DNA of 64,000 nucleotides from assembly GCF_022549215.1 (NCBI RefSeq), contig NZ_JAKZFC010000005.1:225440-289439 (forward strand). The letters are read 5' to 3'. Made by a program: the position numbers and the translations under genes. Positions 29,888 through 38,847 of this stretch are shown here, piece by piece. The notes below the pieces were generated by a model. That model was not told where the DNA came from, ran no database searches, and saw only the letters and a list, made by a program, of their open reading frames with translations. This stretch comes from Solibacillus palustris (GTDB lineage Bacteria; Bacillota; Bacilli; Bacillales_A; Planococcaceae). Positions within the stretch are counted from its first letter, which is position 1. Each line of letters starts with the position of its first letter.

Positions 29888-30739
29888 ATGATTGCAATCG
29901 GATTAACAGGTTGGGGCGATCACCCCGACGTTTATAGTTCAGTGACAGCTGCAAAAGATAAATTATTTGATTATAGTGGACATTTTCCGGTAGTGGAATT
30001 GGATACATCGTTTTATGCGATTCCCTCTGTTGAAAATGTAGAGAAGTGGTGTAAAGATACACCGGATACGTTTCAGTTTGTAGTAAAGGCATATCAAGGT
30101 ATGACGGGGCATTTACGAGATGAATTGCCATTTGAAACGCGTAATGATATGTTCAATGCGTTTCGTGTGTGTGCAGATACTTTCCAAAGGCATGGAAAGC
30201 TCGCGATGGTGCTCGTGCAATTTCCGCCGTGGTTTGATTGCCAGACAAAAAATGTTAATTATATTCAATATATCAAGCAGCAGTTAGCCGATTACCCAGT
30301 GGCAATTGAATTTCGTAACCAAACTTGGTATAGCGAACAAATGAAAGACAAAACATTGGCTTTTCTCAAGAACAATGATTATATACATTGCGTTTGTGAT
30401 GAACCACAAGCTGGTAGTGGTTCAGTACCTTTTGTGCCAATTGCTACGCATGAAAAAGTACTTGTACGGATTCATGGACGCAATGTACATGGTTGGCGTA
30501 ATATTGGACATGGAGAAAATTGGCGTAAAGTACGTTTTTTATATGATTATAATGAACGAGAACTACAGCAACTAAGTGAACAAGTACATTTTTTAAATAA
30601 ACAGGCAAAGCAAGTGTATGTACTGTTTAACAACAATTCTGGTGGTCATGCTGCGAAAAATGCCAAACGGATGCAACAAATTTTGCAACTCGAATTTGAA
30701 AATTTAGCGCCAAAACAGCTAGGCTTATTTGGTGATTAA
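29888..30739 (+). CDS. yunF: DUF72-family protein YunF
   Basis: 283 residues of the DUF72 TIM-barrel family. Motifs: GLTGWGDHPDVY near the N-terminus, PVVELDTSFYAIPS (about 38-51), AIEFRNQTWYS, and VRIHGRN near 198-204. ATG 29888 follows AAGAGGTGAACGGG. Context matches B. subtilis yunF, near yunD and yunB. Its biochemical role is unknown; metal-dependent hydrolase activity has been suggested for the fold only. Confidence 0.85.
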   Translation: MIAIGLTGWGDHPDVYSSVTAAKDKLFDYSGHFPVVELDTSFYAIPSVENVEKWCKDTPDTFQFVVKAYQGMTGHLRDELPFETRNDMFNAFRVCADTFQRHGKLAMVLVQFPPWFDCQTKNVNYIQYIKQQLADYPVAIEFRNQTWYSEQMKDKTLAFLKNNDYIHCVCDEPQAGSGSVPFVPIATHEKVLVRIHGRNVHGWRNIGHGENWRKVRFLYDYNERELQQLSEQVHFLNKQAKQVYVLFNNNSGGHAAKNAKRMQQILQLEFENLAPKQLGLFGD

Positions 30740-30781
30740 ACATCTTTTGTTGTAAATAAAAAATCAAATGAGGTGGCAGTT

Positions 30782-32146
30782 GTGCGAGAGAAAATTCATT
30801 TTTTCCATACAAATGATTTACATAGTCATTTTACGTATTGGAAACGTAGTCAGTATTTTATTGAAGCAACACGAAAAATGCTCGCAGAACTAGGGGAGAC
30901 GAGCTTTTTAGTCGATTTAGGAGATCATCTAGATCGCTCGAATTTGTATACTGAGGCCACGCTTGGGCAAGGCAACATAAAGATGTTGAATGATGCCCAC
31001 TATGATGTCGTAACATTAGGCAATAACGAGGGCATAACGTTAGCACATGATGAGCTGTATCATCTTTATGACGATGCCCAATTTGAGGTTGTTATTGGCA
31101 ATTTGTTTTCGGCTCAACAGAAAAATCCACAGTGGATGAAGCCTTATACGATTTTGACAACACAATATGGAACTAAAATCGCGGTTTTAGCTGCGACAGC
31201 ATCGTTTGAAGTATTTTATAAGGAACTTGGCTGGGAAGTGACTACGCCTAGAGCTGAAATAATTAAATGGGCATACGCTTTAAAAAATGAGGTAGATGTT
31301 ATTGTTTGTCTATCACATTTAGGCATTACGGAAGACGAGCTACTTGCGCAAGAATGTCCTATTATTGATGTTATATTTGGTTCGCATACACATCATGTAT
31401 TTGAGAATGGCCGTATTGAAAACGGTGTACTGCTAACAGGTGGCGGGAAATTTGGACAATTTACGGGTCATTTAATATTGGAGTTTAATCATGCGACAAA
31501 AAAATTAGAGAAAAAATCAGATCGTCTCTATGAAAATGCATTATTACCCGAAGCATCAGGTGAAACGGAATGGTTACTAGATATACAGCAGCAGGCCAAG
31601 CAAATGTTAGCGCAGCCTGTATTTTATGCAGCAAAATTCTATAATAAAGAATGGTTCCATCGTTCGCAGTTATCGGATTTATTTGCTGAGTGTATGTATG
31701 AATATACAAATGCAGATTGTGTCATGTTTAATGCAGGTATATTCGTTGAATCATTAAAAAAGGGCTTTGTTTCCAAATATGATATTCACAAAATTTTACC
31801 TCATCCGATAAATGTATGTGTAGTGCATATTACAGGTGCGGAATTAAAGGAAATTTTTGTGCAATCAGAAAATAAAGATTGGCCACGACTTGAACTGAAG
31901 GGGCTTGGTTTTAGAGGTGTTATTTTCGGTAAAATGCTGAATTACGGAATAACGATGAATCATGAACGCGAACTGTTCATTAATGGTGTACCTGTTAATG
32001 CAGAGCAAGAATACCGTTTAGCGACATTGGATTTATTTACATTTGGCTTCTTCTTCCCAAGGTTTAAGTATGCAAAGAAAGAGTATTTTTTACCGCAATT
32101 TTTACGTGATATATTTATAGAATATTGTGTGAAGGAATTTGCCTGA
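30782..32146 (+). CDS. yunD: 5'-nucleotidase/metallophosphatase-family protein YunD
   Basis: About 454 residues. The N-terminal calcineurin-like phosphoesterase domain shows HTNDLHSHF (about 8-16), DLGDHLD, TLGNNEG, SHLGITEDE and GSHTHHVF, the two-metal ligands in order. The C-terminal 5_nucleotid_C domain covers about 275-440. No signal peptide, unlike secreted 5'-nucleotidases. GTG 30782 is chosen because GAGGTGG is 5 nt upstream and the protein then begins MREKIHFFHTND like YunD; GTG 30773 lies in that site. Confidence 0.88.
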   Translation: MREKIHFFHTNDLHSHFTYWKRSQYFIEATRKMLAELGETSFLVDLGDHLDRSNLYTEATLGQGNIKMLNDAHYDVVTLGNNEGITLAHDELYHLYDDAQFEVVIGNLFSAQQKNPQWMKPYTILTTQYGTKIAVLAATASFEVFYKELGWEVTTPRAEIIKWAYALKNEVDVIVCLSHLGITEDELLAQECPIIDVIFGSHTHHVFENGRIENGVLLTGGGKFGQFTGHLILEFNHATKKLEKKSDRLYENALLPEASGETEWLLDIQQQAKQMLAQPVFYAAKFYNKEWFHRSQLSDLFAECMYEYTNADCVMFNAGIFVESLKKGFVSKYDIHKILPHPINVCVVHITGAELKEIFVQSENKDWPRLELKGLGFRGVIFGKMLNYGITMNHERELFINGVPVNAEQEYRLATLDLFTFGFFFPRFKYAKKEYFLPQFLRDIFIEYCVKEFA

Positions 32147-32222
32147 ATAATAAATATACCTTTTCACCGAATATTTATAATTTTATAATATACGCAACTT
32201 TAGAATGGAGAACAAATAAGAA

Positions 32223-33326
32223 ATGCGATTAATATCGATCAATGTTTTGAAGGAAGGTATGGTAGTCGGTAGAACTATCTGGAATGAAGCGGGACACCCA
32301 CTATTACATAAAGACGTTATCGTAACTAACCGAATTGTTGAGCGATTACGTGAGTTGAAAATTCAATATTTATATATTGATGATATGATTTCGACAGGGA
32401 TAGAAATCGAAGAAACGGTGTCTCCTTCCAAAAGAATCGAAGCAGTAAAGAATATGACAAAAGCTTTTACGGACGTGAAACGAGCAAAAGCATCCCAAGC
32501 CTCATATGTATTAGATCAACAGTCAAAAGTACTAGGCTTAATTGTGGATGATATATTAAATTCGATCATGAATAGTAGCGAAGTATTAATGGTTTTAACA
32601 GATGCGTATTTATATGATGAATATATTTACCAGCACTCGTTTCAAGTAACGATGTATTCCCTGGCGATTGCCAAAGAGTTAGGCTATTCTTATGAAGATG
32701 TTCGCCTAATCGGTATTGGTGCATTGTTACATGATATTGGGAAGCTCTTAATTCCATCTGAAATATTAATGAAGCCCGGCAAATTAACGGATGAAGAATA
32801 TGAAGAAATGAAGCAACATGCACGTTTTGGCTTTGACATATTACGCAATTTGCATTCAGTGTCATTACTTGTTGCGCATTGTGCGTTCCAGCATCATGAG
32901 CGAATTGACGGTAGTGGTTATCCACGAGGCATAGTTGATTTTGAAATTCATCCTTTTGCAAAGGTGATTGCAGTTGCAGATGTATTTGATGCTTTAACAT
33001 CAAACCGTGTATACCGTAAAAAAATGCTACCGATAGATGCGATTGCCATCATTATGGAAGGGCGAGCGAAGTTGTTTGATGCACGCGTAGTAGATGCCTT
33101 TTTACGTAGCGTAGTTCATTATGCAAATGGTTCAATTGTGTTATTAAGTGATGGGCGACGAGGCATTATTTCGAAACAAAATATAGTCGATGTAACACGT
33201 CCATGGGTACGTATTTTTGAAGAAGACGATAAGCTATTAGATGCTACATACGAAATTTGTCTGAGTGACCATCCATTATTAAATATTGAAAAAATCGAAG
33301 TGGACTATGTTGTCCCAGCCGAATAA
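32223..33326 (+). CDS. HD-GYP domain protein, likely c-di-GMP phosphodiesterase
   Basis: 367 residues. A short N-terminal domain (about 1-60, KEGMVVGRTIWNEAGHPLL) of the type preceding HD-GYP modules is followed by the HD-GYP domain (about 115-300): HSFQVTMYSLAIAKELG, LLHDIGKLLIP (the HD), and HHERIDGSGYPRG (the GYP). All metal and GYP residues are present, so it is probably active on cyclic di-GMP. No receiver or membrane domain. It is inserted between yunD and yunB. ATG follows GGAGAACAAATAAGAA. Confidence 0.9.
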   Translation: MRLISINVLKEGMVVGRTIWNEAGHPLLHKDVIVTNRIVERLRELKIQYLYIDDMISTGIEIEETVSPSKRIEAVKNMTKAFTDVKRAKASQASYVLDQQSKVLGLIVDDILNSIMNSSEVLMVLTDAYLYDEYIYQHSFQVTMYSLAIAKELGYSYEDVRLIGIGALLHDIGKLLIPSEILMKPGKLTDEEYEEMKQHARFGFDILRNLHSVSLLVAHCAFQHHERIDGSGYPRGIVDFEIHPFAKVIAVADVFDALTSNRVYRKKMLPIDAIAIIMEGRAKLFDARVVDAFLRSVVHYANGSIVLLSDGRRGIISKQNIVDVTRPWVRIFEEDDKLLDATYEICLSDHPLLNIEKIEVDYVVPAE

Positions 33327-33331
33327 CCTAT

Positions 33332-33370
33332 TCCTCTTTCTCATATTTTGTGAGAAGGAGGATTTTTTTT
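33332..33370 (+). terminator. Terminator-like hairpin containing the yunB ribosome site
   Basis: TCCTCTTTCTCA (33332-33343) pairs with TGAGAAGGAGGA (33351-33362), a 12-bp stem with one G-U and a 7-nt loop, then eight T. The GGAGG of yunB is in the 3' arm and the TTG start ends the T-run. Confidence 0.8.
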
Positions 33371-34139
33371 GCGTTTTCGTAAAAAAACAGGGATGCGTTT
33401 TAGGACGAAAAAGCGCAATAGTAAAAATATAATAACGCTTATTTTAGTTAGTTTAGTGCTCTCGGTTGTACTCAGTATTTATACTATTAACGGGCGTTTG
33501 ATGCCGATCTATAAAGAGTATGCTGAAGTACAAACGAATAAAGTGGCTTCTTATGTTGTGAGTAAGGCGATTAACTCACGTACCTCTAGTGTACTGGATG
33601 TCAATGAGATTATTGTCAATTTACCTACACAATCAAAGGATATGATTACGACAAAATTTAATACCGAGATTATTAATCAAGTGCGCGCGGAAACACAAAC
33701 ATTAGTAAAAGAATATTTAGAGCAGGCAGAAAGTGGGGATTTATCACATTTGCCAAATTTAGAAAATGTCGAATACGATGTTGGTAAAATGGAGGCTGGT
33801 GATGGTATCGTATTTTTTGTGCCACTTGGTCAGGCACTAAATATTCCCATCATCGGTAACCTTGGTCCAAAAATCCCGATTCGTTTTCATATTATTGGTA
33901 ATGTACATAGCGATGTTCAATCAAGCATAAGGGAGTTTGGTATTAATAACGCAATTGTCGAAGTAAATTTATTGATTGAAGTAAACGTGAAAATTATTAT
34001 TCCATTTGCTAGTCATTCTGCTTCGGTTGAACAAAAAATCCCAATAGCAATTGGCTTAGTCCAAGGTACTGTTCCACATATTTACAGTGCAGGAGAAGGT
34101 ACTCAACCATCAATCGAAGTACCAATTCCGTATGATTAA
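33369..34139 (+). CDS. yunB: Sporulation protein YunB
   Basis: 256 residues of the YunB sporulation family. An N-terminal membrane anchor (about 20-42, IITLILVSLVLSVVLSIYTI) is followed by an exported domain (PIYKEYAEVQTNKVASYVVSKAI). In B. subtilis yunB is a SigE-dependent mother-cell gene needed for normal spore formation. The TTG at 33369 is chosen because GGAGG lies 7 nt upstream; ATG 33393 has no site. That ribosome site is buried in a terminator-like hairpin, so translation from read-through transcripts may be poor. Confidence 0.9.
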   Translation: MRFRKKTGMRFRTKKRNSKNIITLILVSLVLSVVLSIYTINGRLMPIYKEYAEVQTNKVASYVVSKAINSRTSSVLDVNEIIVNLPTQSKDMITTKFNTEIINQVRAETQTLVKEYLEQAESGDLSHLPNLENVEYDVGKMEAGDGIVFFVPLGQALNIPIIGNLGPKIPIRFHIIGNVHSDVQSSIREFGINNAIVEVNLLIEVNVKIIIPFASHSASVEQKIPIAIGLVQGTVPHIYSAGEGTQPSIEVPIPYD

Positions 34140-34252
34140 GCTCTATTCTAATTAGTTAAAATAATAGCGATAGTTAGTTGTTGGCAAACGCTATCTATGG
34201 TACATTGACAACAGCAGTATCTTAGTAGTAGTTGAGTGAAAGGAAGAAAACA

Positions 34253-35164
34253 ATGACATCTTGTAAACCAACTAGTCCAACAGAGGAGCATTTACGCAAA
34301 CCCGAGTGGCTAAAAATTAAGCTAAATACAAATGATGAGTATAAAGCGTTAAAAAAGCTAATGCGTGAAAAAAATTTACACACTGTCTGTGAAGAAGCTC
34401 GCTGTCCCAATATTCACGAATGCTGGGGAGAACGCCGTACCGCAACGATGATGATTTTAGGTTCGGTATGTACACGTGCATGTCGCTTTTGTGCTGTAAA
34501 AACAGGCCTTCCGAATGAGCTTGATTTAGCAGAGCCAGAACGTGTAGCAGATTCAGTACAATTAATGAACTTAAAGCATGTTGTAATTACAATGGTAGCC
34601 CGTGATGACCTAAAAGATGGTGGCGCGGAAGTACTTGCTGAAACAGTACGTGCGATTCGTCGTAAAAGCCCATTAACATCAATTGAAGTTTTACCGTCTG
34701 ACTTAGGGGGGCGTGAAGAAAATTTACGAATGTTAATGGATGCAAAGCCTGATATTTTAAACCACAATATTGAAACGGTACGTAGCTTGACACCTCGTGT
34801 GCGTGCAAAAGCGACATATGATCGTTCATTAGAGTTTTTACGTGGTGCGAAGGAAATGGAACCATCAATCCCAACGAAATCTTCATTGATGATTGGTTTA
34901 GGTGAAACACTGGAAGAAATTTATGAAGTAATGGATGACTTACGTGCAAATAACGTCGACATTATGACAATTGGCCAATACTTACAGCCAACGAAAAAGC
35001 ATTTACCAGTGAAGAAATATTATTCACCGTTAGAATTTGGCAAGCTTCGTAAAATTGCGATGGAAAAAGGTTTTAGTCATTGTGAAGCTGGACCACTCGT
35101 ACGTAGTAGCTACCATGCTGATGAACAAGTAAACGCTGCTACAAAACATCAACTAGAAATTTAA
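34253..35164 (+). CDS. lipA: Lipoyl synthase
   Basis: A 303-residue radical SAM enzyme. The auxiliary cluster is in [12 protein letters not shown] (Cys46, Cys51, Cys57) and the SAM cluster in CTRACRFC (Cys73, Cys77, Cys80), exactly the LipA arrangement. The C-terminal RSSYHADE carries the conserved Arg-Ser-Ser that binds the auxiliary cluster. It inserts two sulfurs into octanoyl-GcvH. ATG 34253 follows GAAAGGAAGAAAACA. It needs clusters from the suf system and acts on GcvH, both in this window. Confidence 0.97.
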   Translation: MTSCKPTSPTEEHLRKPEWLKIKLNTNDEYKALKKLMREKNLHTVCEEARCPNIHECWGERRTATMMILGSVCTRACRFCAVKTGLPNELDLAEPERVADSVQLMNLKHVVITMVARDDLKDGGAEVLAETVRAIRRKSPLTSIEVLPSDLGGREENLRMLMDAKPDILNHNIETVRSLTPRVRAKATYDRSLEFLRGAKEMEPSIPTKSSLMIGLGETLEEIYEVMDDLRANNVDIMTIGQYLQPTKKHLPVKKYYSPLEFGKLRKIAMEKGFSHCEAGPLVRSSYHADEQVNAATKHQLEI

Positions 35165-35228
35165 CGGTCGATATTGCTTTCAGGTGAAATGTTATATAAC
35201 ATGGAACGTATGATAGGTGGTGTCTAAT

Positions 35229-35567
35229 TTGATTATTGTAGAAGGTTATATGTATGAAATTATTGAAGATGTGCGAGAGGGCTTCGAAGAAGAAGCATTT
35301 ACAGCACGGTATTCAGATATTTTATCGAAGTACGATTATATCGTAGGGGACTGGGGTTATGGTCAGCTACGTTTAAAAGGATTTTTTGACGACAAAAATC
35401 AAAAATCTACATTTGATACGAAAATTAGCACGGTGCAAGATTATTTATATGAGTATTGTAATTTTGGCTGTGCGTATTTTATCGTACAAAAAGCAGGCCG
35501 CGCACCAGAAATTGTGGCAGTGGAAGCTACAGAGGAAGCGCCAGTAGAAGAAACAACAGTTGAATAA
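35229..35567 (+). CDS. yutD: YutD family protein (DUF1027)
   Basis: About 112 residues. The region EEAFTARYSDILSKYDYIVG and GDWGYGQLRLKGFFDD is nearly the same as in YutD. A TTG start at 35229 is chosen: AGGTGG lies 9 nt upstream and homologues begin MI; GTGs at 35217/35220 lie inside that site. The C-terminal 20 residues are Glu/Val/Thr rich and not part of the family core. Function unknown; always near lipA in Bacilli. Confidence 0.88.
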   Translation: MIIVEGYMYEIIEDVREGFEEEAFTARYSDILSKYDYIVGDWGYGQLRLKGFFDDKNQKSTFDTKISTVQDYLYEYCNFGCAYFIVQKAGRAPEIVAVEATEEAPVEETTVE

Positions 35568-35582
35568 CATATCCATTAACAT

Positions 35583-35620
35583 AAAAACGAGGAAGCATGC
35601 AATATGCCTCCTCGTTTTTT
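35583..35620 (+). terminator. Bidirectional terminator after yutD
   Basis: AAAACGAGGA-GCAT and ATGC-TCCTCGTTTT form a long stem with T-runs on both sides; it also ends the opposing DUF3055 gene. Confidence 0.85.
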
Positions 35621-35886
35621 CAGCTTAATAACTCTCTTAAGTAATCACGTAAATCCTCTGTTTCTACTTCAGTACGGTTGTAGGCGTGTTCTAAGTATCC
35701 TGGTTCTTCGACATCATCTGCGCCGATAATAGCAAAGCGGCCAAATTGAATGTCTAGTACAAGTACTTTGCCAAAGAATCGGCTACTTTGTAAAATAGCT
35801 AAATCGTAGCGCTGTGTTTTTCCTGCGAAACTCACAAAGCGCGTTTTTGTATCTTCTACATCATCATATAAGAAAAATCGTTCCAT
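35620..35886 (-). CDS. DUF3055-family protein
   Basis: An 88-residue acidic protein starting MERFFLYDDVEDTKTRFVSF, the recognisable opening of DUF3055. ATG 35886 is chosen because GAAGGGGT lies 10 nt upstream and the family starts there. A small soluble protein of unknown function conserved in Bacilli next to the yut cluster. Confidence 0.8.
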   Translation of the reverse strand: MERFFLYDDVEDTKTRFVSFAGKTQRYDLAILQSSRFFGKVLVLDIQFGRFAIIGADDVEEPGYLEHAYNRTEVETEDLRDYLRELLS

Positions 35887-35977
35887 TTTGTTTTGTACCC
35901 CTTCCATATCTAAAGAATATGGTACTATATATTAGAAAACACTATCAACTTTTATTAATTGAATGGAGGCTTTATCT

Positions 35978-36427
35978 ATGTATTTCGTAGATAGAAATAA
36001 AATTACTAACAACTTAGCACATTTAGACGAATTGATTGCCATTTTTGAAGGCACAGACAACTGGTTAGCCGACGATATTCATAAATTAGCCTTACAGCGT
36101 ATTGGTCATAACGTTATGGAAGCAATGATGGATGTAGGGAACTTAGTAATCGATGGCTTCATTATGCGTGACCCTGGTAGCTATGAAGATATTATTGATA
36201 TTTTCGTTGATGAAAAAGTCATCGCAACAGAAATGGATGCACCGTTAAAAGAAATAGTTGGACTACGTAAAATGATCGTGCGCGAATATATTGCAGTAGA
36301 TAATGACGAAATTTTAGCTGTATTAACAAAAAACTTACCGACAATGAAACAATACTCAGGCAAAGTACAAGATTATTTAACAAATGAGTTAGGACCAGTA
36401 TCTGCATTTTTACCAGAGGATAAATAA
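35978..36427 (+). CDS. yutE: YutE, DUF86/HepT-like protein
   Basis: 149 residues, all-helical, starting MYFVDRNKITNNLAHLDEL with the C-terminal YLTNELGPVSAFLP typical of YutE. DUF86 includes HepT toxins, which carry an RX4-6HXY active site and pair with a MntA nucleotidyltransferase. Here that motif is not evident and no MntA lies nearby, so a toxin role is unlikely. ATG 35978 follows AATGGAGGCTTTATCT. It ends one base before the yutF start and is surely co-transcribed with it. Confidence 0.85.
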   Translation: MYFVDRNKITNNLAHLDELIAIFEGTDNWLADDIHKLALQRIGHNVMEAMMDVGNLVIDGFIMRDPGSYEDIIDIFVDEKVIATEMDAPLKEIVGLRKMIVREYIAVDNDEILAVLTKNLPTMKQYSGKVQDYLTNELGPVSAFLPEDK

Positions 36428-36428
36428 T

Positions 36429-37190
36429 ATGCACTATAAAGCGTATTGTTTTGATTTAGATGGCACGATTTATCGCGGTAAAGCTGGTATTGATTCGGCT
36501 ATTCAGTTTGTACATCAATTACAAGCGCAAGGAATCGAGCCGTTTTATTTAACGAATAACTCATCAAAAACACGTGAAACCATTCAGCAAATGCTACATG
36601 ATATGGGCATTACTGCACCGCTTGAGCATATTTATTCGAGCTCGCTTGCTACAGCAAAGTATGTAGCAAAAATGAGTAAGGACAAGCGTGTCAATGTTGT
36701 TGGAGAGCAGGGGATTCGTACAGCACTTCTTCAAGAAGGACTCATCATTACTGAAGAGCAAGCGGATATTTTAGTAATGGGAATTGACCGCCAAATGACG
36801 TATGAAAAGCTTGCTAAGGCGAGTGTATATGTACAAAATGGTGCGGTTTTAGTCGGAACAAATGGCGATATTAAATTTCCAAATGAAGATAGCTTTGTAC
36901 CAGGCAATGGTTCGTTTGTTCATTTAATTGCGAATGTTGCTGGGGTGACACCGATTTTTGTTGGTAAGCCCTCACCTTTGATGCTACAAATTATGGCAGA
37001 TGATCACGGCTTTGATAAGTGTCAGATGGTCATGGTTGGTGATAATTATGACACGGACATTTTATGTGGCATTAATTTTGGCTGTGATACAATTCATGTG
37101 AATACAGGTGTAACACCAACAGCTATCGTCAAACAACAAGCACAATTGCCAACGTATTGCGTTGAAAATTTATTAGAACTGATTAAATAA
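36429..37190 (+). CDS. yutF: HAD-family phosphatase YutF (NagD-like)
   Basis: 253 residues, HAD superfamily subclass IIA. Motif I is FDLDGTIYRG (about 8-17), motif II LTNNSSKTR (about 41-49), the Lys in VGKPSPLML (about 180), motif III VGDNYDTDI (about 201-209). The C2 cap is of the NagD/p-nitrophenyl phosphatase type. It hydrolyses small phosphorylated metabolites; the physiological substrate is unclear. ATG follows GAGGATAAATA. Confidence 0.9.
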   Translation: MHYKAYCFDLDGTIYRGKAGIDSAIQFVHQLQAQGIEPFYLTNNSSKTRETIQQMLHDMGITAPLEHIYSSSLATAKYVAKMSKDKRVNVVGEQGIRTALLQEGLIITEEQADILVMGIDRQMTYEKLAKASVYVQNGAVLVGTNGDIKFPNEDSFVPGNGSFVHLIANVAGVTPIFVGKPSPLMLQIMADDHGFDKCQMVMVGDNYDTDILCGINFGCDTIHVNTGVTPTAIVKQQAQLPTYCVENLLELIK

Positions 37191-37226
37191 AAAATCCGAT
37201 GTGGAAGTTTACCACATCGGATTTTC
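37191..37226 (+). terminator. Bidirectional terminator between yutF and yuzB
   Basis: AAAATCCGATGTGG and CCACATCGGATTTT, a perfect 14-bp stem with a 7-nt loop. The yuzB stop lies inside. Confidence 0.93.
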
Positions 37227-37445
37227 TTCAATATATTGATAAATCGCCTTTGTTAATTCATCCGGCGTATCTGCTTCCACCACTTCACCATTTACTACCG
37301 CATAAAAGCCTCGCGCACATTTTGTACAATAGCTCATGCAGCCGTATTCAAGCACATCAATTTCAGGATCTTTTTCGAGCTCCTCATATGTTTTTTGTGC
37401 ACCGTTTGCTAAATTCGTAATACAAAATTCAACCATGTTAAACAT
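37209..37445 (-). CDS. yuzB: YuzB family protein (DUF1450)
   Basis: 78 residues. Cysteines lie in VEFCITN (about residue 8) and in the ferredoxin-like cluster GCMSYCTKCARGF (about 35-47), so metal or thiol chemistry is likely. It ends EENPMW like YuzB. The start MFNMVEF parallels the homologue, with GGGGTG 5 nt upstream of the first ATG. Function unknown. Confidence 0.87.
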   Translation of the reverse strand: MFNMVEFCITNLANGAQKTYEELEKDPEIDVLEYGCMSYCTKCARGFYAVVNGEVVEADTPDELTKAIYQYIEENPMW

Positions 37446-37543
37446 CTTGTCACCCCGCTACTTTCACATGCTACTTTGTTTTTTTACTGGCGTCAAATGC
37501 TACGTACTTGCATAGATTTCTATAAAATTAATCGGAATTCTTT

Positions 37544-37561
37544 ATGTGAATTTTTTCACAA
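37544..37561 (+). promoter_or_regulatory. Rex operator 1
   Basis: ATGTGAATTTTTTCACAA matches the Bacillus Rex box TTGTGAAWWWWTTCACAA at all but the first base. Upstream of the NADH dehydrogenase gene. Confidence 0.78.
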
Positions 37562-37577
37562 AACATATTATAATATA

Positions 37578-37595
37578 TTGTGAATGTTATCACAA
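37578..37595 (+). promoter_or_regulatory. Rex operator 2, overlapping the -35
   Basis: TTGTGAATGTTATCACAA, an 18-bp inverted repeat matching the Rex box with one mismatch in the right half. Its first six bases are the -35 of the promoter below, so bound Rex would exclude RNA polymerase. NADH releases Rex. Confidence 0.78.
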
Positions 37596-37606
37596 ACGGT
37601 TATAAT
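37578..37606 (+). promoter_or_regulatory. NADH dehydrogenase promoter
   Basis: TTGTGA (37578-37583), exactly 17 nt, TATAAT (37601-37606): a near-consensus SigA promoter. A second TATAAT at 37569-37574 lacks a good -35. Confidence 0.8.
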
Positions 37607-37736
37607 GAATATGGAAAGTTTGTGAACACTGGAGCTCTTCATTTTGTAAATAGTGAACATATTACTAAGTGAAGGTAGGACATCTTCGAAACATAGGAAG
37701 TTCAATTGATTAATTAGAGATATGAGGGAAAATGCT

Positions 37737-38804
37737 ATGCAAAAATTAGTTTTATTAGGTGGCGGTTATGGAAATATGCGTATTTTACTACGTCTATTAC
37801 CGAGCTTACCGGCAGATGTAGAAATTATACTAGTAGACCGTACACCATTCCACAGCTTAAAAACGGAATTCTACGCACTTGCAGCAGGTACATCAACAGA
37901 TAAAGAAATTCGTGTTGATTTTCCTGAACATGATCGATTAAAACGCGTTTATGGTGAAATTGTTCGAATCGATCGAGAAGACAAAAAAGTTTTCTTAGAA
38001 GATGGGCAAGAAGTAGAATACGATCAGCTTGTTATAGGTTTAGGCTGTGTTGATAAATATCACGGTGTTCCAGGTGCAGATGAATTCACATACAGCATTC
38101 AAACGATTGCAAAGGCTCGTTCTACATTCGAAAAAGTATGTGGTTTAGCACCAGGTGCAACGGTAGCCATTATCGGTGCAGGTCTTTCGGGTATTGAACT
38201 TGCGAGTGAATTACGTGAAAGTCGCGCGGATTTAAAAATTAAATTATTTGACCGTTCTCAACGTATTTTACGTGACTTCCCAGAAAAGTTAAGTGAATAC
38301 ATTAAAAGTTGGTTCGAGAAAAACAACGTGGAAGTAATCGCAAATTCAAATATTACATGTGTTGAAGAAGGTCGATTACACAATCATGACGAAATTATCG
38401 AAGCAGATGTTATAGTATGGACTGCTGGAGTTCAACCGGTAAAAATCGTTCGTGACTTAGATGTAGAAAAAGATAAATTCAACCGTCCAGTTATCACAGA
38501 TCATTATCATGTCATTGGTGACGAAGATGTTTATGTAGTAGGGGATTCGGCTTCTTCACACTTACCTCCAACAGCACAATTAGCAGAAGAGCAAGCAGAG
38601 CGTATTGCAAAAGTGCTAAAAATGCGTTGGAAAGGTGAAGCATTACCAGAAAAACTATCTGAAATCAAAATGAAGGGCTTCATGGGTTCTTTAGGTAAAA
38701 AACAAGGTTTCGTCCACTTAGCAGATACAACCGTAACAGGTCGTATTGCACGCCTTATGAAGTCTGGTTTACTTTGGTACTATAAAAGACAAAACGATAA
38801 CTAA
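37737..38804 (+). CDS. yutJ: Type II NADH dehydrogenase (YutJ-like)
   Basis: 355 residues of the NDH-2 flavoprotein family. The FAD-binding motif is LLGGGYGNMRIL (about 5-16), the NADH-binding motif IIGAGLSGIELASEL (about 147-161), and the FAD pyrophosphate site VYVVGDSASS (about 266-275). It passes electrons from NADH to menaquinone without pumping protons. ATG 37737 follows GAGGGAAAATGCT. Two Rex boxes in the promoter region mean it is probably induced when NADH/NAD+ is high. Confidence 0.88.
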   Translation: MQKLVLLGGGYGNMRILLRLLPSLPADVEIILVDRTPFHSLKTEFYALAAGTSTDKEIRVDFPEHDRLKRVYGEIVRIDREDKKVFLEDGQEVEYDQLVIGLGCVDKYHGVPGADEFTYSIQTIAKARSTFEKVCGLAPGATVAIIGAGLSGIELASELRESRADLKIKLFDRSQRILRDFPEKLSEYIKSWFEKNNVEVIANSNITCVEEGRLHNHDEIIEADVIVWTAGVQPVKIVRDLDVEKDKFNRPVITDHYHVIGDEDVYVVGDSASSHLPPTAQLAEEQAERIAKVLKMRWKGEALPEKLSEIKMKGFMGSLGKKQGFVHLADTTVTGRIARLMKSGLLWYYKRQNDN

Positions 38805-38847
38805 AAAAATGTCCAGCCAAGGATTTCTTGCGCTGGACATTTTTTTA
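38804..38847 (+). terminator. Bidirectional terminator between NDH-2 and yuzD
   Basis: AATGTCCAGC and GCTGGACATT, 10-bp stem with A/T runs on both sides. Both adjacent stop codons touch it. Confidence 0.9.

Noticed and set aside
35978..36427. YutE as a HepT-type toxin of a toxin-antitoxin pair
   Set aside because: The RX4-6HXY motif is not seen and there is no MntA nucleotidyltransferase next to it.
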